A DNA stretch of 50,603 nt from Bacillota bacterium (GTDB lineage: Bacteria; Actinomycetota; Aquicultoria; Aquicultorales; Aquicultoraceae). Below, in pieces: positions 26,071 through 33,658 of this stretch. Under the pieces are notes generated by a model, which had not been told where the DNA came from, did not search any database, and was given only the letters and a program-made list of their open reading frames with translations. The stretch covers positions 1-50,603 of the forward strand of contig JAIMBH010000017.1 of NCBI GenBank assembly GCA_023511485.1. The letters run 5' to 3'. A program made the position numbers and the translations under genes. Position 1 is the stretch's first letter; each line of letters starts with the position of its first letter.

Positions 26071-26559
26071 ATGGTGCAGCTAAAAGAAAAGATAAGAATA
26101 GATGCAATTATTCCCTTTTTCGATCTCCCCTCAAACAAGGGGAAAAATATAAGGCCTTGGGATTACAAGCAGCGCAAACACCTTGTAGTCTATTTTTTTG
26201 GAGGAGCTGATTGCGTTGAGTGCAGGAATACCTTAAGGCAGTTTGCCGAGCATTATACCAACTATCGGCAGCTAAATGCCGAGGTGCTTGCTATAGGAAG
26301 GGATAATCTGGACAATCTATCCAGGCTTGCAGACAGCCTTAGCTTGCCGTTCCCGGTTCTTTCTGATAAAAACGGTGAGGTAACCAATGCATATACCTAT
26401 ATCAATCCAAAAACAAGTATGCCTTACCCATCCATTTTTGTGGCGGATAAATTTGGCTCTCTTGAAGAGGAGTGGATTGTAGAATCGGAGTATGAGCTTC
26501 CCACGCAAGACGAAATACTGTCAGTTTTGCAACTATTTGAGCTCAGATGTCCTGAGTGA
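26071..26559 (+). CDS. AhpC/TSA-like thioredoxin-fold protein
   Basis: A 162-aa peroxiredoxin-like protein with FFDLPSNKGK at the N-terminus, VVYFFGGADCVECRNTL (about 41-57) and PFPVLSDKNGEV (about 92-103). Instead of the peroxidatic TxxC it has a CxxC pair, C50 and C53, so it resembles redoxins or BCP-like proteins that work on disulfides or peroxides. ATG 26071 has GGAGTGA 8 nt ahead. It is directly downstream of the dehydrogenase. Confidence 0.75.
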   Translation: MVQLKEKIRIDAIIPFFDLPSNKGKNIRPWDYKQRKHLVVYFFGGADCVECRNTLRQFAEHYTNYRQLNAEVLAIGRDNLDNLSRLADSLSLPFPVLSDKNGEVTNAYTYINPKTSMPYPSIFVADKFGSLEEEWIVESEYELPTQDEILSVLQLFELRCPE

Positions 26560-26726
26560 GGAGTCTAGACGGGCAGTTTGCTCGTTTATTACAGAATAGT
26601 AAGTTAAAGAAGCTCTGGCATGGCAGACCATACAAGGGCGCCCCGCTATCTTGTTTTGTCTCTTACGGATGGCTGGACAAAAGCGCACGAGGTAGAAGCT
26701 AGAGAAAAAACCCAATGGGCTTTAAT

Positions 26727-26755
26727 TAGCTTATTATATTTAGCAGTTATATAAT
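26727..26755 (+). promoter_or_regulatory. Possible promoter before the M42 peptidase
   Basis: TATAAT (26750-26755) has only a weak -35 (TAGCTT, 26727-26732, spacer 17). It lies in a 296-bp gap (26560-26855); the rest of that gap holds nothing I can identify. Confidence 0.35.
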
Positions 26756-26855
26756 AGTTAATTAACACCTTCCCATTGCCGTTAGGCTATCCTTGGCAAG
26801 GGTAGAAATTCAAAAGCGATTTGTACTGGGCTTAGCGCTAGAAGGGAGATTGGCA

Positions 26856-27926
26856 ATGTCTAATTCGATTGAGGTTCTTGCAGACTTGGTGAATGCAGCC
26901 GGTCCTTCCGGCTTCGAAGGAGAAGTTAGAGAAGTTATAAGGCGCCACCTTGGTCCTATTACGAACATTGAGATTGATAATTTAGGAAGTATTATTGCGC
27001 AAAAGGAAGGCTCTGATGAGAAGCCCCGGGTAATGCTTGCCGGCCACATGGATGAGGTCGGCTTGATGGTTTCTTTTATCACCAAAGACGGATTTATTAA
27101 GTTTCAGCCGCTAGGCGGTTGGTGGGATCAGGTTATGCTTTCCCAAAGGGTTATGATAAGGGGTAGCAAGGGGGATGTTCCGGGGGTAATTGGATCCAAG
27201 CCACCCCATCTTCTTTCACCTGAGGAGCGGAAAAAAGTTGTAGAGATGAAGGAGATGTTTATAGATATTGGTGCTTCGAGCGATGAGGATGTAAAAGATA
27301 TGGGCATAAAGCCGGGCGATCCCGTTATAGTTGTAAGCCCATTTACCCAGATGAAAAGGGAAAACATGCTGATGGGTAAAGCAATGGATGACAGGGTTGG
27401 CTGCGCCGTATTTGTTGAAGTTATCAAGAGACTCAAAGACATCGGGCATCCCAACACGGTTTATGGAGTTGGAACCGTGCAGGAGGAAGTAGGCTTAAGA
27501 GGAGCAAAAACCAGCTCCGATTTTGTAAATCCCGATGTTGCTTTTGTTGCCGAGGTTTCAATAGCTGGCGATACACCTGGCGTTGCGGAGAACGAGGCCC
27601 AAGCAAAACTTGGCAAGGGTCCATCAATAGTTGTCCTTGATGGCAGCATGATCCCAAATACCAGGCTTCGAGATTTAGTTGTCGAGACGGCAGAGGAAAA
27701 TAATATTCCTTACCAGTTTCAGGCGGGCATCCGGGGAGGAACCGATGGTGGCAGAATACATCTGCATGGTATCGGTGTGCCGAGCCTTGTTATTGGGGTG
27801 CCTGCACGTTACATCCACAGCCATGTCGGGATTATCGACCATAACGATTTTGAAAATACCGTCAAGTTACTCGTTGAAGTCGTAAAAAAACTTGACGTGG
27901 CTACCGTAAATAGCCTGAAACCATAA
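26856..27926 (+). CDS. M42-family aminopeptidase
   Basis: A 356-aa dinuclear metallo-aminopeptidase, also annotated as endoglucanase M or FrvX, that forms large shells and trims peptides. Metal ligands and catalytic residues appear in order: VMLAGHMDEVG (His and Asp), MGKAMDDRVGCAVF (bridging Asp), VGTVQEEVGLRGA (catalytic and ligand Glu), FVAEVSIAGDTPG and ARYIHSHVGI (last His). ATG 26856 has GAAGGGAG ahead, whereas the longer frame from 26793 has no ribosome site. It stands alone. Confidence 0.93.
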   Translation: MSNSIEVLADLVNAAGPSGFEGEVREVIRRHLGPITNIEIDNLGSIIAQKEGSDEKPRVMLAGHMDEVGLMVSFITKDGFIKFQPLGGWWDQVMLSQRVMIRGSKGDVPGVIGSKPPHLLSPEERKKVVEMKEMFIDIGASSDEDVKDMGIKPGDPVIVVSPFTQMKRENMLMGKAMDDRVGCAVFVEVIKRLKDIGHPNTVYGVGTVQEEVGLRGAKTSSDFVNPDVAFVAEVSIAGDTPGVAENEAQAKLGKGPSIVVLDGSMIPNTRLRDLVVETAEENNIPYQFQAGIRGGTDGGRIHLHGIGVPSLVIGVPARYIHSHVGIIDHNDFENTVKLLVEVVKKLDVATVNSLKP

Positions 27927-27985
27927 AAAGCTGCCATATCACCATAAAAATCTGGTGTAAACTTTAGGTTATAAGAATGTATTGC

Positions 27986-28378
27986 CTAAAGATTCAATTT
28001 ATCCCTAAGCTTGATAATCTCTTCAACTTCATCGTTGGTTTTAAGCTTCAACAGGTGCCGCAAGACAGGCGTATTGGAGCCACCCAGCACTTTATCTACA
28101 ACGCTATCTATAATTAGTTTAGCTACCTTATCTCTACCTAAGGCTGGGCTGTAGATATAAGCTTTATCGTTTCTATTCTGCTTCAATAAACCTTTCTGTG
28201 CGAGGTTGTTCATAGCCGCCATAACGGTCGTATAAGGGATGTAGCCTCTCTTTAGACGCTCTTCATGAACTTCCCGCACTGTTACCTTCTTTTTTTGCCA
28301 AATTACCTGCATGATATCTGCTTCTAGAGTACTGAGGCCACTGATATCGATTTTACGTTTGCGATATTTCTTCTCCAT
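27986..28378 (-). CDS. BlaI/MecI-family repressor, copy 1
   Basis: A 130-aa winged-helix repressor. The DNA-binding domain (about 12-80) has STLEADIMQVIWQKKKVTV and YTTVMAAMNNLAQKGLLKQN; the C-terminal helices form the dimer. In BlaI/MecI systems the repressor is cut by an M56 membrane protease. Most positions from residue 14 to 115 match the second BlaI-like gene at 31246-31656, so they arose by duplication. AGGGGAGG precedes ATG 28378. It lies downstream of the radical SAM gene in the same direction, with a promoter of its own in between. Confidence 0.93.
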   Translation of the reverse strand: MEKKYRKRKIDISGLSTLEADIMQVIWQKKKVTVREVHEERLKRGYIPYTTVMAAMNNLAQKGLLKQNRNDKAYIYSPALGRDKVAKLIIDSVVDKVLGGSNTPVLRHLLKLKTNDEVEEIIKLRDKLNL

Positions 28379-28512
28379 AAAACCTCCCCTAAAGACATAA
28401 TTTCTTAAATCGCATAGTCTGATAAGGATGCTAGGTTATTCTCGTCGGTGCTATGCAAACTTTCATTCTGTAGGATACGAAGCGATTAATATTAAATAAA
28501 CTAAACAACAAT

Positions 28513-28540
28513 ATTATAGCAATATAAAATTCTAGCGCAA
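28513..28540 (-). promoter_or_regulatory. Probable promoter of blaI copy 1
   Basis: On the minus strand TTGCGC (28535-28540) and TATAAT (28513-28518) are 16 bp apart. The leader to ATG 28378 would be about 125 nt. There is no clear terminator after the radical SAM gene, so readthrough is also possible. Confidence 0.5.
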
Positions 28541-28607
28541 GGTGCGTAAGCTAAAAAGAAGTAATTTATAGTTTAGCCTCTATGGCAGGATTCTATTGAT
28601 TGTAGTT

Positions 28608-29975
28608 TTAGGCGCAGGCTTTTTTGGCTAAATCATTTTTTATGTAATCAAGATAGGCGAGTATAACTTCCCGCGCCCTGCCGCATACTGGCTTGTTAAT
28701 GTCACTATTTACCGAAAGAGCTGAGTACGCACAGCCGCCGCCGCAAAGCAGAGCTATATTACACTGCCTGCACTTTTTCATTGTAAGTACGCTTCGCCTG
28801 CTCCACATATCAATTGCTTTGTCGTATACCTTAAGGGTCGGTCGAAATTTACCAATTGCAAATTTTCTACCACTTCCCATGACTTCTGTGCATGCATAGA
28901 TATAGCCATCAGGCCCAAAGACGATATTCTCAAGGTTATCTGCTTCACAGTAATGGAATAATGGCTGTATTGGTTTTCCGCTAGAAAGTACCGATCTGAT
29001 ATGAGCAATAGTTCTGAACATGTTCAGGTGAAAAACCTTCTCAAAACCTGGATTCTTTTTAAACAGGTCAAATATCTTGCTTACCAGTTCGTCCTCAGGC
29101 AGGAGATAGCCATATTTATTTTCCTGCGCATGGTCCTGGATGGGGGAAAGATTACATGTAATGTTGGGCTTTGCTAGCCAGCCGTTAATTTGCATATGCG
29201 TAAATAGCTGTGGAATTGTATTTATGTTTTGAAGGTCAACGTTAATTCTTATTGTTGTCTCTATGCCCATATCAAGGAGGTCACTTATTGACCGATTAAC
29301 AGCTTCAAAAGTCCCCCTGCCACTTGCCGACTTCCGGCGCTTATCATGTACTTCCTGGGGCCCATCTAGCGTAACCTGTATCGAATGGATTATATCTTTA
29401 TTTGCGCTTAAGATATCGGTGAACTTATCTAAGTGGACCCCATTTGTAACGATGCTTAACAATAGCGATCTTTCTCTGGTTTTCTCAAAAACTTTTTTAA
29501 CGAGCGGTTTTGTTTTTGGCAGCAGCGGTTCTCCTCCAAAGAGCTCAACTGTGCATTTGCGCTTTGGGTATGCACTCATAAACCTATCGATAGCAGAGAA
29601 TGTATGATCGATATCCTCGATTCTCATGAAGGCGCTGTGGTCACGGGTAAGTTCGCCCTCAAAACAGTAAGTACACCTTAAGTTACAGCTGTACGTGGGG
29701 CAGATAACAAAGAGAAACTGCCTCTTTGAATCGGCAAATTTGCTAACTATATACTGCAAGCGTGCCTCTTCTGCGGCATCGCTTTCAACAAGGTAGCCCC
29801 TCTTTTCAAGCCGATCGATTGTTGAGTTATCTATTCTAACATGAATCGGTTCATGCGCTTGTAGAAAGCGGTAGACCCGTGGGTCCACGATGTCTACCGC
29901 CCCAGTTAGTGCGTTGATCAGCAGAACCGATTCTTCAGATATTTGGTATGACAAAACATATTTACTAGTCTTCAC
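28608..29975 (-). CDS. Radical SAM/SPASM peptide maturase
   Basis: A 455-aa radical SAM enzyme. The N-terminal 90 residues (with LINALTGAVDIVDPRVYRFL) look like the small leader-binding region found in RiPP maturases. The SAM cluster motif is CNLRCTYC (C97, C101, C104), followed by ELFGGEPLL. The C-terminal SPASM domain has CRQCNIALLCGGGC (C-x2-C-x5-C-x3-C), plus an earlier and a later cysteine, so it should hold two extra Fe-S clusters. It would install a thioether, C-C or similar crosslink on a peptide. It starts at GTG 29975, only 15 bp after the small peptide gene, which is its obvious substrate. Confidence 0.92.
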   Translation of the reverse strand: MKTSKYVLSYQISEESVLLINALTGAVDIVDPRVYRFLQAHEPIHVRIDNSTIDRLEKRGYLVESDAAEEARLQYIVSKFADSKRQFLFVICPTYSCNLRCTYCFEGELTRDHSAFMRIEDIDHTFSAIDRFMSAYPKRKCTVELFGGEPLLPKTKPLVKKVFEKTRERSLLLSIVTNGVHLDKFTDILSANKDIIHSIQVTLDGPQEVHDKRRKSASGRGTFEAVNRSISDLLDMGIETTIRINVDLQNINTIPQLFTHMQINGWLAKPNITCNLSPIQDHAQENKYGYLLPEDELVSKIFDLFKKNPGFEKVFHLNMFRTIAHIRSVLSSGKPIQPLFHYCEADNLENIVFGPDGYIYACTEVMGSGRKFAIGKFRPTLKVYDKAIDMWSRRSVLTMKKCRQCNIALLCGGGCAYSALSVNSDINKPVCGRAREVILAYLDYIKNDLAKKACA

Positions 29976-29990
29976 TTTATCTCACTCTTT

Positions 29991-30098
29991 TTACCATTCC
30001 CAGCATGCCAACCAGAAGCAGCACGAGGCGTTATCTGCCAGGTCTTCTTTTTGGTCGACTACATCCCAGAGCATGTTATCTTCGATAAGAGATTTCAC
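29991..30098 (-). CDS. Candidate RiPP precursor peptide (35 aa)
   Basis: A 35-codon gene between the M56 peptidase and the radical SAM maturase. It starts at GTG 30098, with AGGAGGTGAT 9 nt upstream, which is the best ribosome site in the operon. Residues 1-25 are a polar, acidic leader (Glu6, Asp7, Asp12, Asp15, Glu18, Asp19, Asp22). The C-terminus is CCFWLACWEW, with Cys26, Cys27, Cys32 and Trp29, Trp33, Trp35. That composition, the position and the 15-bp spacing to the maturase are typical of precursor peptides changed by radical SAM/SPASM enzymes. The mature form is unknown. I do not recognise a named family. Confidence 0.8.
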   Translation of the reverse strand: MKSLIEDNMLWDVVDQKEDLADNASCCFWLACWEW

Positions 30099-30143
30099 GC
30101 GCCATCACCTCCTAAAACTCAGTACAATGGCAGAATGAAATGA

Positions 30144-31223
30144 TTAATGAAGGATTATGATAAGGTTGCCCTTGAAGACGAACCCTAAAACCGGGTGGAT
30201 AAAGAGAATTGCTATAGCGGCGAATGCTATTAAAAAGCCCTTTAATAAGCGAAGTGGCAAAAACGAGCATCTATCTGCCTTTTGCTCGGTAATTGAATCT
30301 ACCCTTCGCTTAAGTACAGAATGGCGATATAGAAATCCTTTTGCAAGGGCGGGATAAAGTACTTTTTGCGTTGATTCGATGTTTCTGCGGAAAATCGCTA
30401 CATCCAATAGTGCGCCAGCAATTTTTACGGCAGGTAAGCCAGTCTTCTCAAGCGCTACTCTGTCACAAGCCATCTCTTTTTCTTCCTCGATCATGTGGTA
30501 TATCGGATAGACTATCGGATTGAAAAATAAAAGGTCTCTAAGTATGAGGGATATCCAGCCCGTTAGGTTATCGTAGCGCTTTATGTGTGCTAGCTCATGT
30601 GCTAGCATTATTTCAAGCTGCTCCTCCGAAAAACTGTCGATTAAAGCCTGCGATATTACAATTATCGGCATTTTATGGCCAATACTAAAGGGGACAAAGT
30701 GGTATTTTGTAGTAACTACTAATTCAGGCTGCTTGACCTTGAGCTTATCGGCCAACCTGTTAAGTATTGCGTAAATTTGAGGATAATCGTCCCTGCTAAG
30801 GCGCGTTTCTTTCTTAAACGAGCTTAGGAAACAGAATAGCTGTACCCACCGCGCTACCATGATAAGGACAACTGAGACCGTAGCTAGCAATAACCCTATT
30901 TTAATAACCGAATACTCGACCGTAAAAGATTGGGGAGGGTCAAAGTATTTTAAGGTGTTATCTCGTAGATTAATCAGCCCCAATGGGTCATCAAATCTGA
31001 GTGAGAGTATAAATCGTTTAAAAGTTATGCTCGGATGCCAGGATCCGCCTTCCGTAAAAGCAATCTGCGCTTTTATTAACGGCAAGAAAAGGAAAACAAA
31101 TCTTATGGCATGATCTTTTATCCTAAAAAGCTTTAGGATTGTAAGCACTAACAAAAGCGTTACCGCCGCCTCGATAATCGACGGTACAACCTTATCAAGT
31201 AAAATTGATTGCGGTAGGGGCAC
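30144..31223 (-). CDS. M56-family membrane metallopeptidase (BlaR1-like, no sensor domain)
   Basis: A 359-aa integral membrane zinc protease related to BlaR1/MecR1. Transmembrane segments lie near 10-30, 40-58, 105-128 and 325-350. The zinc motif is HELAH (His209-His213), followed by EEEKEMACDRVALE with the third ligand. The C-terminal penicillin-binding sensor domain of BlaR1 is absent, so the signal is not beta-lactam through that domain. It starts at GTG 31223 with AAAGGG ahead. It lies between a BlaI-like gene (22-bp gap) and the peptide gene (45-bp gap). It may cleave the repressors, the precursor leader, or both. Confidence 0.9.
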   Translation of the reverse strand: MPLPQSILLDKVVPSIIEAAVTLLLVLTILKLFRIKDHAIRFVFLFLPLIKAQIAFTEGGSWHPSITFKRFILSLRFDDPLGLINLRDNTLKYFDPPQSFTVEYSVIKIGLLLATVSVVLIMVARWVQLFCFLSSFKKETRLSRDDYPQIYAILNRLADKLKVKQPELVVTTKYHFVPFSIGHKMPIIVISQALIDSFSEEQLEIMLAHELAHIKRYDNLTGWISLILRDLLFFNPIVYPIYHMIEEEKEMACDRVALEKTGLPAVKIAGALLDVAIFRRNIESTQKVLYPALAKGFLYRHSVLKRRVDSITEQKADRCSFLPLRLLKGFLIAFAAIAILFIHPVLGFVFKGNLIIILH

Positions 31224-31245
31224 AGAAAAACCCTTTGCCTGTTAT

Positions 31246-31656
31246 TTACCTATTATCGTTTAGCTTTTTTTTCATTTCCAACAGCTTTTCCACATCTTCT
31301 TCTTTCTTTAACTTAAGGAGATGGGAAACAAGCGGTGTTGCGACGCCGCCAAGGATCTTGTTTACAACAGAATCCACAATACTCTTTGCCATTGCATCTC
31401 TGCTAACAGCCGCTGAATAAATATAGGCTTTGCCATCTCTATTTTGCTTAAGGAGACCTTTTTGGGCCATGTTGTTCATAGCCGCCATGACGGTTGTGTA
31501 AGGAATATATCCCTCCTCAAGCATAGTTTCATGAACCTCACGGACTGTTATTTTCTTGTGCTGCCACACGATGTTCATAATGTCGGCCTCAAGCGTACTT
31601 AGGCCATTGATTCCAAGTTTCTTGGATCTCTTTCTTGTTAAAGGTTGTCTTTCCAC
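31246..31656 (-). CDS. BlaI/MecI-family repressor, copy 2
   Basis: A 136-aa winged-helix repressor that closely matches copy 1, including STLEADIMNIVWQHKKITV and YTTVMAAMNNMAQKGLLKQN. It starts at GTG 31656 with GAGGAG 6 nt ahead. It is the first gene of the M56/peptide/maturase unit, as blaI often stands beside blaR1. A promoter with an inverted repeat that suits BlaI binding lies just upstream, so it probably represses its own operon. The conserved basic N-terminus (RKRSKK) is longer than in copy 1. Confidence 0.93.
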   Translation of the reverse strand: MERQPLTRKRSKKLGINGLSTLEADIMNIVWQHKKITVREVHETMLEEGYIPYTTVMAAMNNMAQKGLLKQNRDGKAYIYSAAVSRDAMAKSIVDSVVNKILGGVATPLVSHLLKLKKEEDVEKLLEMKKKLNDNR

Positions 31657-31679
31657 TTTTGACTCCTCTCACCTAATAC

Positions 31680-31720
31680 TTTACTTGTAAAAGTTTATAT
31701 ATTAAATACTTAATAGTCAA
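31680..31720 (-). promoter_or_regulatory. Promoter and BlaI-type operator of the peptide operon
   Basis: On the minus strand TTGACT (31715-31720) and TAAACT (31692-31697) are 17 bp apart. The inverted repeat TTTAC-N2-GTAAA (31680-31691) follows the -10 directly, at the start site. It resembles the TACA-N2-TGTA core of BlaI/MecI operators. A second repeat, ATTAA-N4-TTAAT, lies in the spacer (31701-31714). Confidence 0.6.
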
Positions 31721-31736
31721 CAGTTTAGAGATACTA

Positions 31737-31758
31737 AAAGCCATTGTTTGATGGCTTT
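31737..31758. other. Hairpin upstream of the peptide operon
   Basis: AAAGCCAT and ATGGCTTT flank a 6-nt loop; TTTTT follows 8 bp later on the plus strand. It may be a boundary terminator. The rest of 31759-31980 holds no recognisable gene. Confidence 0.35.
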
Positions 31759-31981
31759 GTGGGCGTTTTTATGTTTAAGAAAAGTGCGGTGGCTTATTCC
31801 AATATAAATCGCCTTTAAAATGCCTCCTATTCTATATAAGCTCAACTCAAATCTGAATCATTTACTTTTAAACCTCATATATTGGCACCTAATACAGTTA
31901 TATAATATCACTTGCCGTCTGTATTGTTAAGCGGTTAAACAACGGCAAAATTAACGATATTTTAGATCAATGGCGGTATTT

Positions 31982-32010
31982 TTTGTTATTGCTATCTGGC
32001 AATGTACTAT
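31982..32010 (+). promoter_or_regulatory. Probable promoter of the ferritin-like gene
   Basis: TTTGTT (31982-31987) and TACTAT (32005-32010) are 17 bp apart; TTGC-N6-GCAA lies in the spacer. Confidence 0.4.
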
Positions 32011-32069
32011 GCGGATGGGTACAATGTGGATTACGGTCATTAAGAAAACCATTCTCAAAGGAGGGTGCT

Positions 32070-32270
32070 TTGGCTTTAGACTTAAAGAAACTCATTGAAA
32101 ATGCAATTAAAGAAGAGCAGGAAGCTCAAAAGAATTACCAGAAGGCTGCAGATGAAGCTTTGGATCTGGAGACGAAGACTTTTTTTGAGCAGTTAGTGAG
32201 AGAAGAAATGGCTCACGAGAAGCGTCTTAAAGATAGGTTGATAGCGATTAAGCTAATCCAGGGTGATTAG
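32070..32270 (+). CDS. Short ferritin-like (rubrerythrin-type) protein
   Basis: A 66-aa two-helix protein with half of a rubrerythrin-type diiron site: EEQEAQKNYQKAADEA and EEMAHEKRL (E-x2-H). Two chains would have to pair to make a full four-helix bundle. It starts at TTG 32070, with AGGAGG 7-8 nt ahead; the frame is open much further upstream, but that part has no homology. It probably takes part in peroxide or iron handling, like the rubrerythrin 1.4 kb away. Its stop overlaps the stop of the convergent gene by 3-4 bp. Confidence 0.75.
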   Translation: MALDLKKLIENAIKEEQEAQKNYQKAADEALDLETKTFFEQLVREEMAHEKRLKDRLIAIKLIQGD

Positions 32271-33583
32271 GTATGGGTTTTTAAGGTTACCGTTACCATA
32301 AGCAAAATGGCGACGACGGTACTAAGTCCAGATAAGAGAAGGCCCACGCTTGCCTTCTCTTTTCGCATTAGTTTTGCTGCATAATGCGTAAAAATTACGA
32401 CTGAGGCCGCAAAGAAAACATCGATTCCAAGGCGCGCCGGTATTGGTATATGTTCAAAGACCTCCTTAGTGGCAAGGAGCTCCCATGCTTCAAGTGTGTA
32501 GAACCAGACAACAAAGAGTTCAATAAATCCAGCTGCTGTTTGAACCGATACACCCTCTTTCTGCAGTAGTACGCTTTCTCGGCTTCGCTCAAGGTCAATT
32601 CGGGTCCTTACCACATCAATTGCCGCCCGCGTGTCGTCTAGGGAGCGGTGAAGCAGTTTGGCGTCAAGATTCAGGCTCTGCAGCATGTCCTTATGCTTGC
32701 CCAGGAGGGAATCATTTAAATAGCCAAGCCCGACTCCAGTCTCGTTATTTTTGAATAGATGCTCCAGCTTGTCTATATCCCTTGCCACGGTGTTTTGTGA
32801 GTTTTTTATGAGCTTCTGACACCCCATTAACTCGCTATACATGTTAGAGAGGTTCTCGATATCTTTCTCTAGTAGTTCGATTCTGTTCTCGGGTGAGGAT
32901 ACTGTGTTTGACCATTTGTTAAGGATATCGCTTAACCTCCGATCAAATTCTTCTTTTTTTGCGTTAACGAAGCTACGCTGATCTTTAAAATAGGTCTCCT
33001 GCCTTTGAAGTTTAAACAGTAGTGCTTCGATGGAAGGAAGTTTTTTTGTCAATAGGCTGGCTGCAAGGATGCCGCTTTTTGGAAATGCAGTATAATATCG
33101 ATGCCAGATATTATCTGAGTGGATATTGCTAAATAGCACCCCTTTGATTTCGTATTCGCCGAGTTTTGTGCCAGTAAACGGCCCACTCATGCTGCCTGGG
33201 AGTATATCATGGCCATCGGGATTGCCGATGATACTAACAGTGGTTTCTCCTATTATATAGTCTGCCTTGTTTTGCAGGTTCTGTTTGGCATCAGCCAGCT
33301 CCCTAATTATCTCGGCCGTTGGTTTTAGGTCTGTAAGGTAAAGGATCTCAAGGGCCGTTATACTTCTCAAGACTAAAAGACCGATAGCCACCTGCGAATT
33401 TTTAAGAAGGAAAGGTGCGCTATGGGTGAGTTTCTTATCTAAGGGTTGATCCAGAATAGGGTTTGTATCTTTAAGGCCGTATTTATGAACAAGTCTACTC
33501 CATATGCTTTTAATTACATCGTAATCCTCGCTCGGAACATATATATAGTGAGCCAGTTTTATGTTGTAGATCTCATGCTCCAT
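32267..33583 (-). CDS. Hypothetical coiled-coil membrane protein
   Basis: A 438-aa protein I do not recognise. Residues 1-195 look like a soluble globular domain. Residues 200-350 are helical and heptad-like, with many Glu, Lys and Leu. Residues 355-438 contain two or three hydrophobic helices (about 358-378, 388-405, 415-432), so it is anchored at the C-terminus, with a large domain probably in the cytoplasm. The layout recalls CorA- or RMD1-like proteins, but no family motif is seen. Its stop overlaps the stop of the convergent ferritin-like gene. Confidence 0.65.
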   Translation of the reverse strand: MEHEIYNIKLAHYIYVPSEDYDVIKSIWSRLVHKYGLKDTNPILDQPLDKKLTHSAPFLLKNSQVAIGLLVLRSITALEILYLTDLKPTAEIIRELADAKQNLQNKADYIIGETTVSIIGNPDGHDILPGSMSGPFTGTKLGEYEIKGVLFSNIHSDNIWHRYYTAFPKSGILAASLLTKKLPSIEALLFKLQRQETYFKDQRSFVNAKKEEFDRRLSDILNKWSNTVSSPENRIELLEKDIENLSNMYSELMGCQKLIKNSQNTVARDIDKLEHLFKNNETGVGLGYLNDSLLGKHKDMLQSLNLDAKLLHRSLDDTRAAIDVVRTRIDLERSRESVLLQKEGVSVQTAAGFIELFVVWFYTLEAWELLATKEVFEHIPIPARLGIDVFFAASVVIFTHYAAKLMRKEKASVGLLLSGLSTVVAILLMVTVTLKTHT

Positions 33584-33658
33584 TGTTTTAAGCCAGCCTT
33601 TTTGGAAACTACGCCTCTGGTTTTTGTCTCTTACCCTTGATGTTTACCTGTCTTGTAC

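Noticed and set aside
29890-30138. Plus-strand frame across the precursor-peptide region
   Set aside because: The minus strand has a perfect ribosome site, correct spacing and operon context; the plus frame has none of these.
27986-31656. Beta-lactam resistance operon suggested by blaI and blaR1-like genes
   Set aside because: There is no beta-lactamase or penicillin-binding protein gene, and the M56 protein lacks the penicillin sensor domain.
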